DNA of 64,000 bases from an uncultured Methylomonas sp. (GCA_936941155.1 CAKZJE010000048.1:1-64000), one strand, 5' to 3'. Numbered from the stretch's first letter, positions 27,801 to 35,726 are shown. Notes: a model not told the origin generated them from the sequence alone. Translations and numbers: made by a program.

Positions 27801-29019
27801 TTCGGTGTGTATGAATTGGCTGGATGAAAGTCAACGCTTTGCTCCGACTTTAAATGCGATGCAGTTTGGCAGCGGTGATAGACAACAAATGCTCGATAAT
27901 GCCGGCGCGTTTGATTTAATCGTCTGTAGTTATGGGTTGCTGCAAAGTGAAGCCGAGCGGCTGGCGGAGAAAAAATGGCATACCTTGGTCGCTGATGAAG
28001 CGCAGGCGATTAAAAACGCGCTGACCAAACGCTCAAAAGCGGTGATGTCATTGCAGGCGGATTTCAAATTGATTACCACAGGCACGCCGATAGAAAATCA
28101 TTTGGGTGAATTGTGGAATTTATTTAATTTTATTAATCCTGGTCTTTTAGGTTCGCTGCAAAAATTCAATACTAATTATGCGAATGCCATTGAAAACAAT
28201 AAAGATCATGGCGTGCAGTTGCGCCTGAAAAAATTGCTGCGTCCGTTTATTTTGCGGCGTTTGAAAAGTGATGTGTTAACGGAATTGCCGGCTCGAACTG
28301 AAGTCACACTGCATATTGAATTGAGTGCAGAAGAGCGGGCGTTTTACGAAGCGTTGCGACGTGATGCGGTGCAAACCATGATGGATGTGAAAAATAATGT
28401 CGCTCCGTCTGGGCAACAGCATTTAAAAGTGCTGGCAGAAATTATGAAATTGCGCCGCGCGTGTTGTCATCCGCGTTTGGTGTTGGCGGAAAGTCCGTTA
28501 AGCAGCGCGAAATTGGAAGCGTTTGAAGAATTAGTGGAGGAGTTGATTTCCAATCGTCACAAAGCTTTGGTGTTTAGTCAGTTTGTGGGGCATTTGGAAG
28601 TGATTCGCGAATTATTAGATAAAAAGAAAATTCGGTATCAATATTTGGATGGTTCTACACCCGCACCTAAGCGTACTTTAGCGGTGAATGCGTTTCAAGC
28701 GGGCGATGGCGATTTGTTTTTGATTAGTTTGAAAGCGGGCGGTTCGGGTTTGAATTTAACAGCGGCGGATTATGTAATTCACATGGACCCTTGGTGGAAT
28801 CCGGCGGTGGAAGATCAAGCGTCGGATAGGGCGCATCGGATGGGGCAAAAGCGTCCGGTGACGATTTATCGCTTAGTCGCGAAAGATACGATTGAGGATA
28901 AAATCATTGATTTACATCGGCATAAGCGTGATTTGGCGAATAATTTGCTGGAGGGTGGCGAGTTGAGCGGCAAAATGTCAGTGGATGAAATGTTGGCGTT
29001 GATTAAGGATTTTGATTAG
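24841..29019 (+). CDS. Large SNF2-family DEAD/DEAH helicase
   Basis: A 1392-residue protein, or 1385 if it starts at the ATG at 24862. The C-terminal third is a SNF2 ATPase: YQLEGYHWMRRL, Walker A around DDMGLGKT (D958), the DEAQ box at about 1052, TGTPIENHLGELWNLFNF, and the second RecA lobe with KALVFSQF, LKAGGSGLNLTAAD and DQASDRAHRMGQKRPV. The N-terminal ~900 residues are mostly helical in the first half and then beta-rich, with no domain I recognise. Such proteins are widespread DNA translocases, some in defence loci; the role is unknown here. Confidence 0.88.
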   Translation: MPNSFLSMKNNKLLSQFHALPEDEQTILLALAVVLMPIGQSAFAQLLNRSGCVESSIAGKVAAPLKARLSKTELVQFGTDGWRCNEEIAEDLMKLAVKKEFFFNKLANEIINSPNHSYMIPYRLTLLNELKRLRIFLYQGRVVEFSSSLDKINASFPDHTNKIFDRLFFKEFDQEWFSSLDDGIRFVALSYYLSLNQEKLADCSFQYELLEKYFADFNDEKVQQTLIAYRLLRGNFENAEDFLSKNVSMPNLKLLGALRFLQNRNQESIEHYERCIVEFKKESRKRNIVLSGLYGQFYHLSLLKSRSAVNLSVLKKQLEIAIKNSSDNFSYTNLMLLDTLMVYQAQTSIEKTHFLLTKQTSKVNAAYELLFQALFLYWLDSVDLMVKKDKTFLSHLAEYSKKAHQFGYKWYAVVSSLLLDRVGYVDKQCLQIAAFYKGSPLGDIIDLLPRVESWERALNALSQLNAVKKDMPELVNKESRLIWLFSLNHDEFELMPREQKLGKNGRWTKGKAIALKRLKEDLSDFDYLTEQDKEICMRIEVEMEYEYYGYRPKEVYLVGEKALLAAVGHPHIYWAERDDFVNSIEIKIAHPQLLVTEQGESLHISLQPQIRNDAGLVLERTANDGILVYQVNKQHQQVAEILGSKGLSVPNKARQQVLDSIASIASTLTVQSDIGGQSMLAETVEVDSRLHIHLQPVNDGLQIEIFVQPFNDAGPIYKPGVGGSTVLAEVEGKQLQTSRDFKLEKDYLGQVLELCPLLYGSKELNWIMDDPEMALEALLQLQGLPDFVVMEWPKGKKIKISQEVTLSQTRFSIRKEKDWFSVEGDLTIAENQVVEMQNLLQLLKNSRGRFLKLEDGQIIALTQELRNRLDDFVGLGDVHGGKVRFHALAAQALEEITEGMAIKAEKQWQEQVKRLSEMSELVPALPSTLQGELRDYQLEGYHWMRRLAYWGAGACLADDMGLGKTVQALALILSRASEGATLILAPTSVCMNWLDESQRFAPTLNAMQFGSGDRQQMLDNAGAFDLIVCSYGLLQSEAERLAEKKWHTLVADEAQAIKNALTKRSKAVMSLQADFKLITTGTPIENHLGELWNLFNFINPGLLGSLQKFNTNYANAIENNKDHGVQLRLKKLLRPFILRRLKSDVLTELPARTEVTLHIELSAEERAFYEALRRDAVQTMMDVKNNVAPSGQQHLKVLAEIMKLRRACCHPRLVLAESPLSSAKLEAFEELVEELISNRHKALVFSQFVGHLEVIRELLDKKKIRYQYLDGSTPAPKRTLAVNAFQAGDGDLFLISLKAGGSGLNLTAADYVIHMDPWWNPAVEDQASDRAHRMGQKRPVTIYRLVAKDTIEDKIIDLHRHKRDLANNLLEGGELSGKMSVDEMLALIKDFD

Positions 29020-29040
29020 TTTTGAGAGCGGATAAATAGG

Positions 29041-29184
29041 ATGAGTTACGAAAAATTTTCTATTGAAAGTGTCGAAAAAGATTTTTCTGTAACTCGTTTT
29101 GAGGTGGATAACAGCGAGTATTATTTAGACCAGTTGGCGAAGATTTTGGGAATTTTTGCGGCGGATTTGGGTTTGCAGGATTAA
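29041..29184 (+). CDS. Small hypothetical protein, 47 residues
   Basis: A short open frame starting MSYEKFSIESVEKDFSV and ending FAADLGLQD, 21 bases after the SNF2 gene on the same strand. TAGGATG gives only a weak ribosome site. I do not recognise it. The composition looks protein-like (charged N-terminus, hydrophobic C-terminal helix), and it may be the N-terminal remnant of a longer gene. Confidence 0.3.
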   Translation: MSYEKFSIESVEKDFSVTRFEVDNSEYYLDQLAKILGIFAADLGLQD

Positions 29185-29214
29185 GAGAAAAATTAGTAGA
29201 AATGTTTAAAACTC

Positions 29215-29463
29215 TCAATCATTTTTATGTTCAACGCCGGAAAATGCTTGGCAAGCGGCATCAATGGTGAAGTTTTGGCTGTTGTAAATTCCAGCAAATA
29301 GCGCGAAAGCCTCTGGATTTTCTTCGATTGTAGAAATTTTGTTAATTACTTTTTTTGCATTTTCAGCGTCTTGCAGTTGTTTGAGTTTGGTTTCAAATTC
29401 GCTGATGTATTGCGCGACAATGGCGGCGGGTAAGTTATCGGGAATATTGAGGGTAATTTGCAT
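29215..29463 (-). CDS. Orphan antitoxin-like protein (MQIT family)
   Basis: An 82-residue protein that begins MQITLNIPDNLPAAIVAQYI. The same opening appears in the putative antitoxin at 30766-31020 (MQITINVPDNLPPSIVQQYI), so the two are paralogues over about 25 residues and then diverge. The second lies next to a vapC remnant, which suggests both are VapB-like antitoxins. No toxin gene follows on this strand. Function is inferred only from this similarity. Confidence 0.55.
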   Translation of the reverse strand: MQITLNIPDNLPAAIVAQYISEFETKLKQLQDAENAKKVINKISTIEENPEAFALFAGIYNSQNFTIDAACQAFSGVEHKND

Positions 29464-29631
29464 GGTGTTTCACCGAGCGTGATGTGTTGGGGTTTTAAGA
29501 TGCTGTGTTTTAGCCTTTCTGATGCTGACTATTATAATGACGTAATCCGAACTGAAAAAATTGATATTTCCAGAAACTGGTTGTTTTTCGATAAGATACA
29601 GCCCTATAACAAACAAATAGAGAATAAAAAT

Positions 29632-30639
29632 ATGGCATTTATCGAATTTATTACGTTTATGATATTCGGCTGTTTGGGGCTTGGACATCTTATTCCTTCT
29701 AATCCCAATGGGCAAAACAACTCCATATTACAAAGCACTACAAGTAAAGTTATCGTTATTTTTTTTGCTGCGGCTGTTTTTTTTGGATGGAGTTATTATC
29801 AAAAGACAGAAGAACATTGGGATTTTGCGAAAAAAGTCGATACTCACGAAGCTTATTGCAAGTATGCAGAAAGTTATCATTATAGTTTTCATTTTGATGA
29901 GGCTGAATTAGTTTGTCATCCTCAAAACTCTGTTCCTGTTGCAACAACAGTTATTGAAGCCTCTGTTAAAATAGAAGATCCTAGAACTGTTCGAGTTGTT
30001 GAAGCGCAGCATGAGATAGAAGAACCTAGAACTGTTCAAGTTGTTGAAGTGCAGCATCCGATAGAAGAACCTACCTCTGCTTCAATTGTTGAAAAAGTAC
30101 CTGCCAAAACATTCGCACCTAGTTTTAATTGTGCGAAAGCATCAATAAACTCTGAACTGTTAATTTGTTCTAATGAAGAATTGGCTAAAGCAGATGTTAA
30201 TTTAGCGCGAATTTATAGATTTACTATGTCTAATACAATTTATAAAGAAACACTAAAAACAACTCAAAAAAACTGGTTAAAAAATATTCGAGATGTCTGT
30301 ACTGATATAAAATGTATGCTTGATGTGTATAACACTCGTATTAATGAATTATCTAATTATCAAATTACAACATTAGATTCTGCACCTAGTTTTGATTGCA
30401 CTAAAGCATCTACAAGTTCTGAATATTTGATTTGTTCTAATAAAGAACTAGCTTATATAGATGTTAAATTAGCGAAAGTTTATAAACTTTCTTTAGAAAA
30501 TTCAATTAATAAAGAAGAAATTAAGAAAACACAAAAAAACTGGCTTAGAAATGTCCGTGATAGCTGTAGAGATGCAACATGTATGCTAGATGCTTATAAC
30601 TCTCGAATCGACTATCTATCATCTTATTCTTCTAATTAA
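29632..30639 (+). CDS. Membrane protein with two LprI-like domains
   Basis: A 335-residue protein, taking the ATG at 29632. An upstream TTG/ATG-extended frame from 29458 would add 58 non-membrane residues and is less likely. Two membrane helices occur (about 3-20 and 41-57), then a three-fold imperfect repeat (EDPRTVRVVEAQH, EEPRTVQVVEVQH, EEPTSASIVEKV), then two LprI (DUF1311)-like domains (about 165-235 and 250-325). Each of these has CAKAS/CTKAS, LICSNEEL/LICSNKEL, a KNWL motif and four Cys. LprI-type domains occur in secreted lysozyme-inhibitor-like proteins; a periplasmic location is inferred. Confidence 0.7.
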   Translation: MAFIEFITFMIFGCLGLGHLIPSNPNGQNNSILQSTTSKVIVIFFAAAVFFGWSYYQKTEEHWDFAKKVDTHEAYCKYAESYHYSFHFDEAELVCHPQNSVPVATTVIEASVKIEDPRTVRVVEAQHEIEEPRTVQVVEVQHPIEEPTSASIVEKVPAKTFAPSFNCAKASINSELLICSNEELAKADVNLARIYRFTMSNTIYKETLKTTQKNWLKNIRDVCTDIKCMLDVYNTRINELSNYQITTLDSAPSFDCTKASTSSEYLICSNKELAYIDVKLAKVYKLSLENSINKEEIKKTQKNWLRNVRDSCRDATCMLDAYNSRIDYLSSYSSN

Positions 30640-30705
30640 ATTTATATGAAAAATATCAACCCGATAAGATGTGCTGAACGAAGGGAAGCGCATGCAATTA
30701 CAAAT

Positions 30706-30771
30706 CATTAAAAACAGTTTATTTTTGCCGCCAGCCAACAGCACAAATTAAAAAGGAAAATCATCATGCAA
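30706..30771 (+). repeat. 66-bp direct repeat, copy A (antitoxin leader)
   Basis: This leader runs from CATTAAAAACAG to the ATGCAA start of the antitoxin gene, including AAAAAGGAAAATC as ribosome site. Copy B at 31935-32000 differs at only 2 of 66 positions. Confidence 0.9.
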
Positions 30772-31020
30772 ATCACAATCAACGTTCCTGATAATTTACC
30801 GCCATCTATCGTGCAGCAATATATCAACACAATTGAAGCGCAAATGCGTTTAATCGCTGAATTAACTGTCAATAAAATAGCCAATGAACCTAAAAAAACG
30901 CTCACAACAAAACAAGTAAGTTTTGAGCAACTCTTAAAAATTGCCAACGAATGCAGCGCATTACCTGTGCTTGATTCACGTTCAGCCGATGAAATATTAG
31001 GCTATGCCAACAACAACTAA
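30766..31020 (+). CDS. VapB-like antitoxin
   Basis: An 84-residue protein: MQITINVPDNLPPSIVQQYI, a Lys-rich middle, then VSFEQLLKIANECSALPVLDSRSADEILGYANN in pieces. The last part has the form of a toxin-wrapping VapB C-terminus (SADEILGY). A frame overlapping its last bases encodes the C-terminal end of a VapC PIN toxin, so this is an antitoxin whose partner has been mostly deleted. AAAAAGGAAA precedes the start. Confidence 0.75.
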   Translation: MQITINVPDNLPPSIVQQYINTIEAQMRLIAELTVNKIANEPKKTLTTKQVSFEQLLKIANECSALPVLDSRSADEILGYANNN

Positions 31021-31093
31021 ACATCTCAACAAACCGCTATTGTTTAAGGGAAATGACTTTCCGCAAACCGATATTAAAATGTTCAAGAGTTAA
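31004..31093 (+). pseudogene. Remnant of a VapC PIN-domain toxin
   Basis: A 29-codon frame reading PTTTKHLNKPLLFKGNDFP then QTDI and a stop. The LLFKGNDF.QTDI segment is the characteristic C-terminal end of many VapC toxins. The first ~100 residues of a PIN domain, with the catalytic acidic residues, are missing. It overlaps the antitoxin end, as an intact vapC would. It looks like the product of an internal deletion. Confidence 0.7.
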
Positions 31094-31097
31094 TCAA

Positions 31098-31940
31098 ATG
31101 GACAAATCCCTAGGCACATTCATCAATCCCTTCACCGACTTCGGCTTTAAAAAACTATTTGGCAGCGAAGAAAGTAAACCTTTATTAATCAGCTTTTTAA
31201 ATGATTTATTGCCGATTACCGATAAAATCATTTCCCTAGAATTTAAAAACATCGAAAAATTGGGAATGCTCGAAGAAGACCGCCGCGCTATTTTCGACAT
31301 TTATTGCCGTGATGAAAAAAATCACGAATTTATTGTTGAATTACAACGCGCCAAACAAGAACATTTTCAAGACCGCGCTGCCTATTACTCCAGCTTTTTA
31401 ATCCAAGACCAAGCCAAAAAAGGTAAATGGGATTTTGAACTAACTCCGATTTATTTCATCGGCATTTTAGATTTTTCCCTTGCCAGTTTTCCTGATAATA
31501 ATTACCTGCATTTTGGACAAATCACCGATATTGTCAGCAAAGAAGTGATATTTAAAAAACTAAACTTTATTTATATCGAAATGGCGAAATTCAAAAAACA
31601 AGAATCCGAATTAGCCAATCATTTGGAATGGTGGCTATATTTCTTAAGGGAATTAGTCACTTTTGATGAAATCCCTAACGAATTTCAAGGCGATATTATT
31701 GAAGGTGCGTTTGAATTAGCAAAATTGGCAAACATGAGTTATGAAGACCGCCATGCGTATGAACTCAGCTTAAAATATTATCGGGATTTTATTAATGTTG
31801 TTGATACCGCAAAAAAAGATGCCAGAGAAGAGCGTGAAATAGAAATTGCTAAAACCATGCTAGAAGAAGGCTTTGATATTAAAATCATTGCAAAAATAAC
31901 AGGCTTAACAGAAGCAATGATTTTGAGTCAACGCCATTAA
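31098..31940 (+). CDS. Rpn-family recombination-promoting nuclease
   Basis: A 280-residue protein, starting at the ATG at 31098 (MDKSLGTFINPFTDFGFKKL); an in-frame start at 31053 would lie over the vapC remnant. It matches the Rpn/PD-(D/E)XK transposase-like family: the N-terminal TDFGFKKLFGSEESKPLLI, the nuclease core IFDIYCRD and EFIVELQRAK, and the C-terminal helix ending in IIAKITGLTEAMI. Rpn proteins are DNA endonucleases linked to RecA-independent recombination. The stop codon lies in copy B of the 66-bp repeat. Confidence 0.85.
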   Translation: MDKSLGTFINPFTDFGFKKLFGSEESKPLLISFLNDLLPITDKIISLEFKNIEKLGMLEEDRRAIFDIYCRDEKNHEFIVELQRAKQEHFQDRAAYYSSFLIQDQAKKGKWDFELTPIYFIGILDFSLASFPDNNYLHFGQITDIVSKEVIFKKLNFIYIEMAKFKKQESELANHLEWWLYFLRELVTFDEIPNEFQGDIIEGAFELAKLANMSYEDRHAYELSLKYYRDFINVVDTAKKDAREEREIEIAKTMLEEGFDIKIIAKITGLTEAMILSQRH

Positions 31941-32000
31941 AAACAGTTTATTTTTACTGCCAGCCAACAGCACAAATTAAAAAGGAAAATCATCATGCAA
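31935..32000 (+). repeat. 66-bp direct repeat, copy B (antitoxin leader)
   Basis: This copy starts in the last codons of the rpn gene and ends at the ATGCAA start of the second antitoxin. 64 of 66 positions match copy A. Confidence 0.9.
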
Positions 32001-32213
32001 GCGATTAGACAAATCATCGAAACCCAAAAGCTTAAAACTCTTTGTAATATTCCCGACAATTTTAGTTCAGAAAAAGTTGAAATTATTATCTTCCCTGTAT
32101 TTTCTGAAAAAACAAAAACAGCTCAATTCAATCCAGAACAGTTTTTTGGCATCAGTCACTTAAAAAATACTAAACAAATGCTTGCTGATATGCGCAATGA
32201 ATGGGAAAGCTAA
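31995..32213 (+). CDS. vapB: Antitoxin of the intact PIN toxin pair
   Basis: A 72-residue protein: MQAIRQIIETQKLKTLCNIP, then EKVEIIIFPVF and an acidic C-terminal part (QMLADMRNEWES). The shape, with a short beta/DNA-binding start and a helical toxin-binding tail ending in NEWE, fits the VapB/Phd-like antitoxins that precede PIN toxins. The toxin gene starts 3 bases after the stop. The leader is the 66-bp repeat. Confidence 0.8.
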   Translation: MQAIRQIIETQKLKTLCNIPDNFSSEKVEIIIFPVFSEKTKTAQFNPEQFFGISHLKNTKQMLADMRNEWES

Positions 32214-32216
32214 GGG

Positions 32217-32597
32217 ATGAAAAACTACTTATTGGATACCAATATCCTGATTTACTATTTCAATGGCGAAATGGAAGACAACGTAAAAAGCAAAGTTTCG
32301 GAACTTATGCGCAAAAGTTTTCACATTTCAGTGATTTCAAAAATGGAGTTTTTAGGCTTTCCATTTAATCCACAAGAAAGAGAACAGGCAATCCAACTAA
32401 TAGAATTTGCTGTGCTTAAGCCGTTGAATGATGACATTGTGCAAAGGGTGATTGATATTCGCCAACAAAAACGCATTAAATTACCTGATGCTATTATTGC
32501 CGCAACTGCGATGGAATATTCAAGCGTTTTAGTCACCCGCAATACGAAAGACTTTAACTCACTTAATTTGGAAACGTTTAATCCATTCGGTGATTAA
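32217..32597 (+). CDS. vapC: VapC-family PIN-domain toxin
   Basis: VapC toxins are Mg-dependent RNases that cut tRNA or rRNA. The 126-residue product has a complete PIN active site: D7 (LLDTNILIYY), E44 (SKMEFLGF), D91 (KLPDAIIAATA) and D112 (TRNTKDF). The length is typical. It forms a tight operon with the upstream antitoxin. Confidence 0.92.
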   Translation: MKNYLLDTNILIYYFNGEMEDNVKSKVSELMRKSFHISVISKMEFLGFPFNPQEREQAIQLIEFAVLKPLNDDIVQRVIDIRQQKRIKLPDAIIAATAMEYSSVLVTRNTKDFNSLNLETFNPFGD

Positions 32598-32616
32598 AAA
32601 ATAAGTTGTTAATCAA

Positions 32617-32943
32617 ATGGATAGCATAGAAAATACCCGCGCTAAAATCAAAAAACTCATTCAAACTATCGCGCCACCTGCTGACGAAATCGAAAGCCAA
32701 ATTATTACCGACACCGAACACGACCACTATCAAATTACGCAAGTCGGTTGGAAAAACAAACACCGCGTTTACGGCTGCATTCTGCATTTGGACATCAAAG
32801 ACAATAAAATATGGATGCAGCACAACGGCACTGAAATTGACATTGCGCAGGAATTAATCCAAATGGGCATTTCTAAAGAACAGATTGTGTTAGGCTTTCA
32901 ATCGCCGTACAAAAGACAATATTCTGAATTTGCGGTTGCGTAG
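32617..32943 (+). CDS. xisI: XisI-family protein without XisH
   Basis: A 108-residue protein with the full XisI signature: DTEHDHYQITQVGW, RVYGCILHLDIKDNKIWMQH, NGTEIDIAQELIQMG and SPYKRQYSEFAV. XisI was named for control of the fdxN element excision in Anabaena; outside cyanobacteria its role is unknown and it is normally paired with an upstream xisH. Here the upstream gene is vapC and no xisH is present, so it is an orphan. It ends the accessory island. Confidence 0.9.
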   Translation: MDSIENTRAKIKKLIQTIAPPADEIESQIITDTEHDHYQITQVGWKNKHRVYGCILHLDIKDNKIWMQHNGTEIDIAQELIQMGISKEQIVLGFQSPYKRQYSEFAVA

Positions 32944-33026
32944 CTTAAAAAGAAAAATCTTTTGTCTCCACAAACTCATAATTTTCAACATGGTCTCGCT
33001 AATCGAAATTACAGCTGAAATTTCTC

Positions 33027-33044
33027 AAGACGACCAGTCGTCTT
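33027..33044. repeat. AAGACGACCAGTCGTCTT palindrome, copy 3
   Basis: A perfect 18-bp copy between xisI and glgP, followed by AAAATTTTTT. Confidence 0.85.
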
Positions 33045-33087
33045 AAAATTTTTTGTAAAAAAAATGCGTTTTCAAAATCGAAATTTA

Positions 33088-33120
33088 ACGACTGCCAGCT
33101 CTTAAAGAACTGGCAGTCGT
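33088..33120. repeat. GACTGCCAG-arm palindrome
   Basis: ACGACTGCCAG pairs with CTGGCAGTCGT around CTCTTAAAGAA. It has the same arms as smc palindrome 1 and the split copy near 37.65 kb. Confidence 0.8.
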
Positions 33121-33125
33121 ATCTG

Positions 33126-35636
33126 TTATTTCAACATTCCAGACGGTTGCGGAGTTAATTTCCAAATATCGTGATTGTAATCAGCAATCGTGCGATCTGA
33201 GGAAAACTTGCCGCTGTAGGCGCAATTTAAAATACTCATTTTGCTCCACCGCTCCTGATCGCGATACGCCTCTTCCACTTGCTGTTGCGCATCTATGTAA
33301 CTGCGAAAATCTGCAATGGTCATCCAAGGGTCATTGGGACATTTTAACGAGTTAAAAATGTCGTTAAAAATCCCCGGTTCAAAATAATTAAAATGTCCGC
33401 ATTCAAGTAAATTCATCACTTTTTGCAAATCACGATCTTGATTGATAATGTCAACGGGATTATACGAATGACGTTTTTCAACCACTTGCTGCTCGGTTAA
33501 GCCAAACAAAAAGAAATTTTCATCGCCCACTTCTTCGCGAATTTCAATATTTGCGCCGTCTAATGTGCCAATTGTCAACGCGCCATTCATCATTAATTTC
33601 ATATTGCCTGTGCCAGAGGCTTCTTTGCCGGCGGTAGAAATTTGCTCAGATAAATCGGCAGCCGGACAGATTTTTTCCATTGCAGAGACGCGATAATCCG
33701 GTAAAAACAACAATGTTAATCGACCCGCCATATCGGGGTCAGAATTAATCACATGCGCCACATTGTTGATTAATTTAATAATTTTTTTCGCCATTGAATA
33801 ACCGGGCGCGGCTTTGCCTCCAATCAACACACAACGCGCCACCCAATTTTCGGTATCACCTTGTTTAATCCGGTTATACAAATGCACAACGTGCAGAACA
33901 TTCAGCAATTGCCGTTTGTATTCGTGAATACGTTTAACTTGCACATCAAATAAAGCATCCGCGCTCAGCGTGACATCAGGATAATAGTGTTTTTTATAGT
34001 CCACTAATTGTTGTTTCGATTGCTGTTTAATGTCGCGCCAGCGTTTTCTAAATGCCACATCATCCGCATAAGGCACTAATTTTTTTAATTCGCGTAAATC
34101 CGTAATCCAACCTTCGCCAATGGTTTCACTGATTAACGCTGCAAGCTTAGGATTACAAGCGGCAATCCAGCGGCGCGGCGTAACGCCATTGGTTTTGTTA
34201 TTAAATTTTTGCGGCCAAAGTTGGTAAAAATCTTTAAACAAACCTTGTTGCAATAATTGCGAATGCAGTTGCGCTACGCCATTCACAGAAAAACTTCCCA
34301 CAATTGCCAAATGCGCCATTCTAATTTGTTGCAATCCGCATTCTTCAATAATCGACATACGTTGCAAGCGGGCAATATCGCCTGGCCAATGCGCAGCCAC
34401 TTCTGCCAAAAAGTGCGCATTGATTTCAAAAATAATTTCCACCAAACGCGGCAATAGTTTTTTAAACAGCGGCACTGGCCATTTTTCCAACGCTTCCGGC
34501 AATAAGGTGTGATTGGTATAAGCCATTGTGCTGCGCGTAATCGTCCACGCTTTTTGCCAACTTAAACCATGATTATCCAGCAACAGCCGCATCAATTCTG
34601 CAACCGCAATGCTCGGATGCGTGTCATTCAGTTGAAAGCAGCTTTTTTCCGCAAATAAACTAAAATCCTCGCCGTGTTGCCCAACCCAATGCCCTAAAAT
34701 ATCTTGCAAACTGGCGGAGGCTAAAAAATATTGCTGGCGCAGGCGTAATTCCTTGCCGTTTTCATTCGCATCATTTGGATAAAGCACCATAGTGATATGC
34801 TCTGCGGTGTTTTTTGCCGCCACTGAATCCGCGTAATCACCTTCATTAAATTCTTGTAAATCAAACTCTTCTGTTGCGGCGGCTTTCCACAAGCGCAAGG
34901 TATTAACCGTGCCGTTGTGATAACCGGGAATTGGCGTGTCGTAAGGTACGGCTAAAATATCGTTGGTATTAATCCAACAGACGCGGTGACTGCCGTTTTC
35001 ATCGGTTTGTACTTCAGTATGTCCGCCAAATTTAATCCGTAGTGAATATTCTAAGCGTTTGATTTCCCAAATATTGCCATGCCGCAACCAGTGATCGGGC
35101 TTTTCCACTTGTTCACCATTCACAATCGATTGGGTGAACATGCCATATTCATAGCGCAAACCATAACCAATCACCGGCAATTGCAAGGTGGCGCAACTGT
35201 CAATAAAACACGCTGCCAACCGCCCTAAGCCGCCGTTACCTAAACCGGCATCAAACTCGCTATCAATCAATTCTTCAATTTCCAAACCTAAATCATACAA
35301 GGCTTCGCTAACGGCATCTGTGACACCTAAATTCAACATAGCATTGCTTAAGGTGCGTCCCATCAAAAATTCCATCGACAAATAAAACATTCGCCGACTT
35401 GCGTTATTTCTATAAGTGTCGTGGGTGATTTTCCAACGCTCCATTAATCTATCGCGCACCGCGAGCGATAAGGCTTCATTGGCATACAATGGAGAACGGC
35501 AAAATTCATCACGCCCTAACAGATTTACATAGTATTTTCTAAAGTCGAACAGAAAATCCTCTTTATTTTTGCCTAAGGGTGGCAATTGAAAAATAAGTGG
35601 ATTAGGGCAGCTGGTGACAAATTTTTTCTGCGGCAT
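33126..35636 (-). CDS. glgP: Glycogen/maltodextrin phosphorylase
   Basis: GlgP cleaves alpha-1,4-glucan ends with phosphate to give glucose 1-phosphate. The 836-residue product is full length. It shows MEFLMGRTLSNAMLNLG, DAGLGNGGLGRLAACFIDS, the glucan/phosphate region KNTAEHITMVLYPND, NGVTPRRWI, and the PLP site EASGTGNMKLMMNGALTIGT with the Schiff-base Lys. No other glycogen gene is adjacent; the gene stands alone between repeats and a membrane-protein pair. Confidence 0.97.
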   Translation of the reverse strand: MPQKKFVTSCPNPLIFQLPPLGKNKEDFLFDFRKYYVNLLGRDEFCRSPLYANEALSLAVRDRLMERWKITHDTYRNNASRRMFYLSMEFLMGRTLSNAMLNLGVTDAVSEALYDLGLEIEELIDSEFDAGLGNGGLGRLAACFIDSCATLQLPVIGYGLRYEYGMFTQSIVNGEQVEKPDHWLRHGNIWEIKRLEYSLRIKFGGHTEVQTDENGSHRVCWINTNDILAVPYDTPIPGYHNGTVNTLRLWKAAATEEFDLQEFNEGDYADSVAAKNTAEHITMVLYPNDANENGKELRLRQQYFLASASLQDILGHWVGQHGEDFSLFAEKSCFQLNDTHPSIAVAELMRLLLDNHGLSWQKAWTITRSTMAYTNHTLLPEALEKWPVPLFKKLLPRLVEIIFEINAHFLAEVAAHWPGDIARLQRMSIIEECGLQQIRMAHLAIVGSFSVNGVAQLHSQLLQQGLFKDFYQLWPQKFNNKTNGVTPRRWIAACNPKLAALISETIGEGWITDLRELKKLVPYADDVAFRKRWRDIKQQSKQQLVDYKKHYYPDVTLSADALFDVQVKRIHEYKRQLLNVLHVVHLYNRIKQGDTENWVARCVLIGGKAAPGYSMAKKIIKLINNVAHVINSDPDMAGRLTLLFLPDYRVSAMEKICPAADLSEQISTAGKEASGTGNMKLMMNGALTIGTLDGANIEIREEVGDENFFLFGLTEQQVVEKRHSYNPVDIINQDRDLQKVMNLLECGHFNYFEPGIFNDIFNSLKCPNDPWMTIADFRSYIDAQQQVEEAYRDQERWSKMSILNCAYSGKFSSDRTIADYNHDIWKLTPQPSGMLK

Positions 35637-35726
35637 GGTGTTGCACTCGGTGGTAAATTTAAAAAAGTATCGCTAACTTAACACGAGTCTATGAAAACTC
35701 AGTGACACAACCTATAAAAAATCATG

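Noticed and set aside
29458-29631. N-terminal extension of the LprI-like protein
   Set aside because: It overlaps the divergent antitoxin start and precedes a natural membrane-helix start at 29632.
31053-31097. Upstream start for the rpn gene
   Set aside because: The extra 15 residues come from the other frame of the vapC remnant; family proteins begin at the ATG at 31098.
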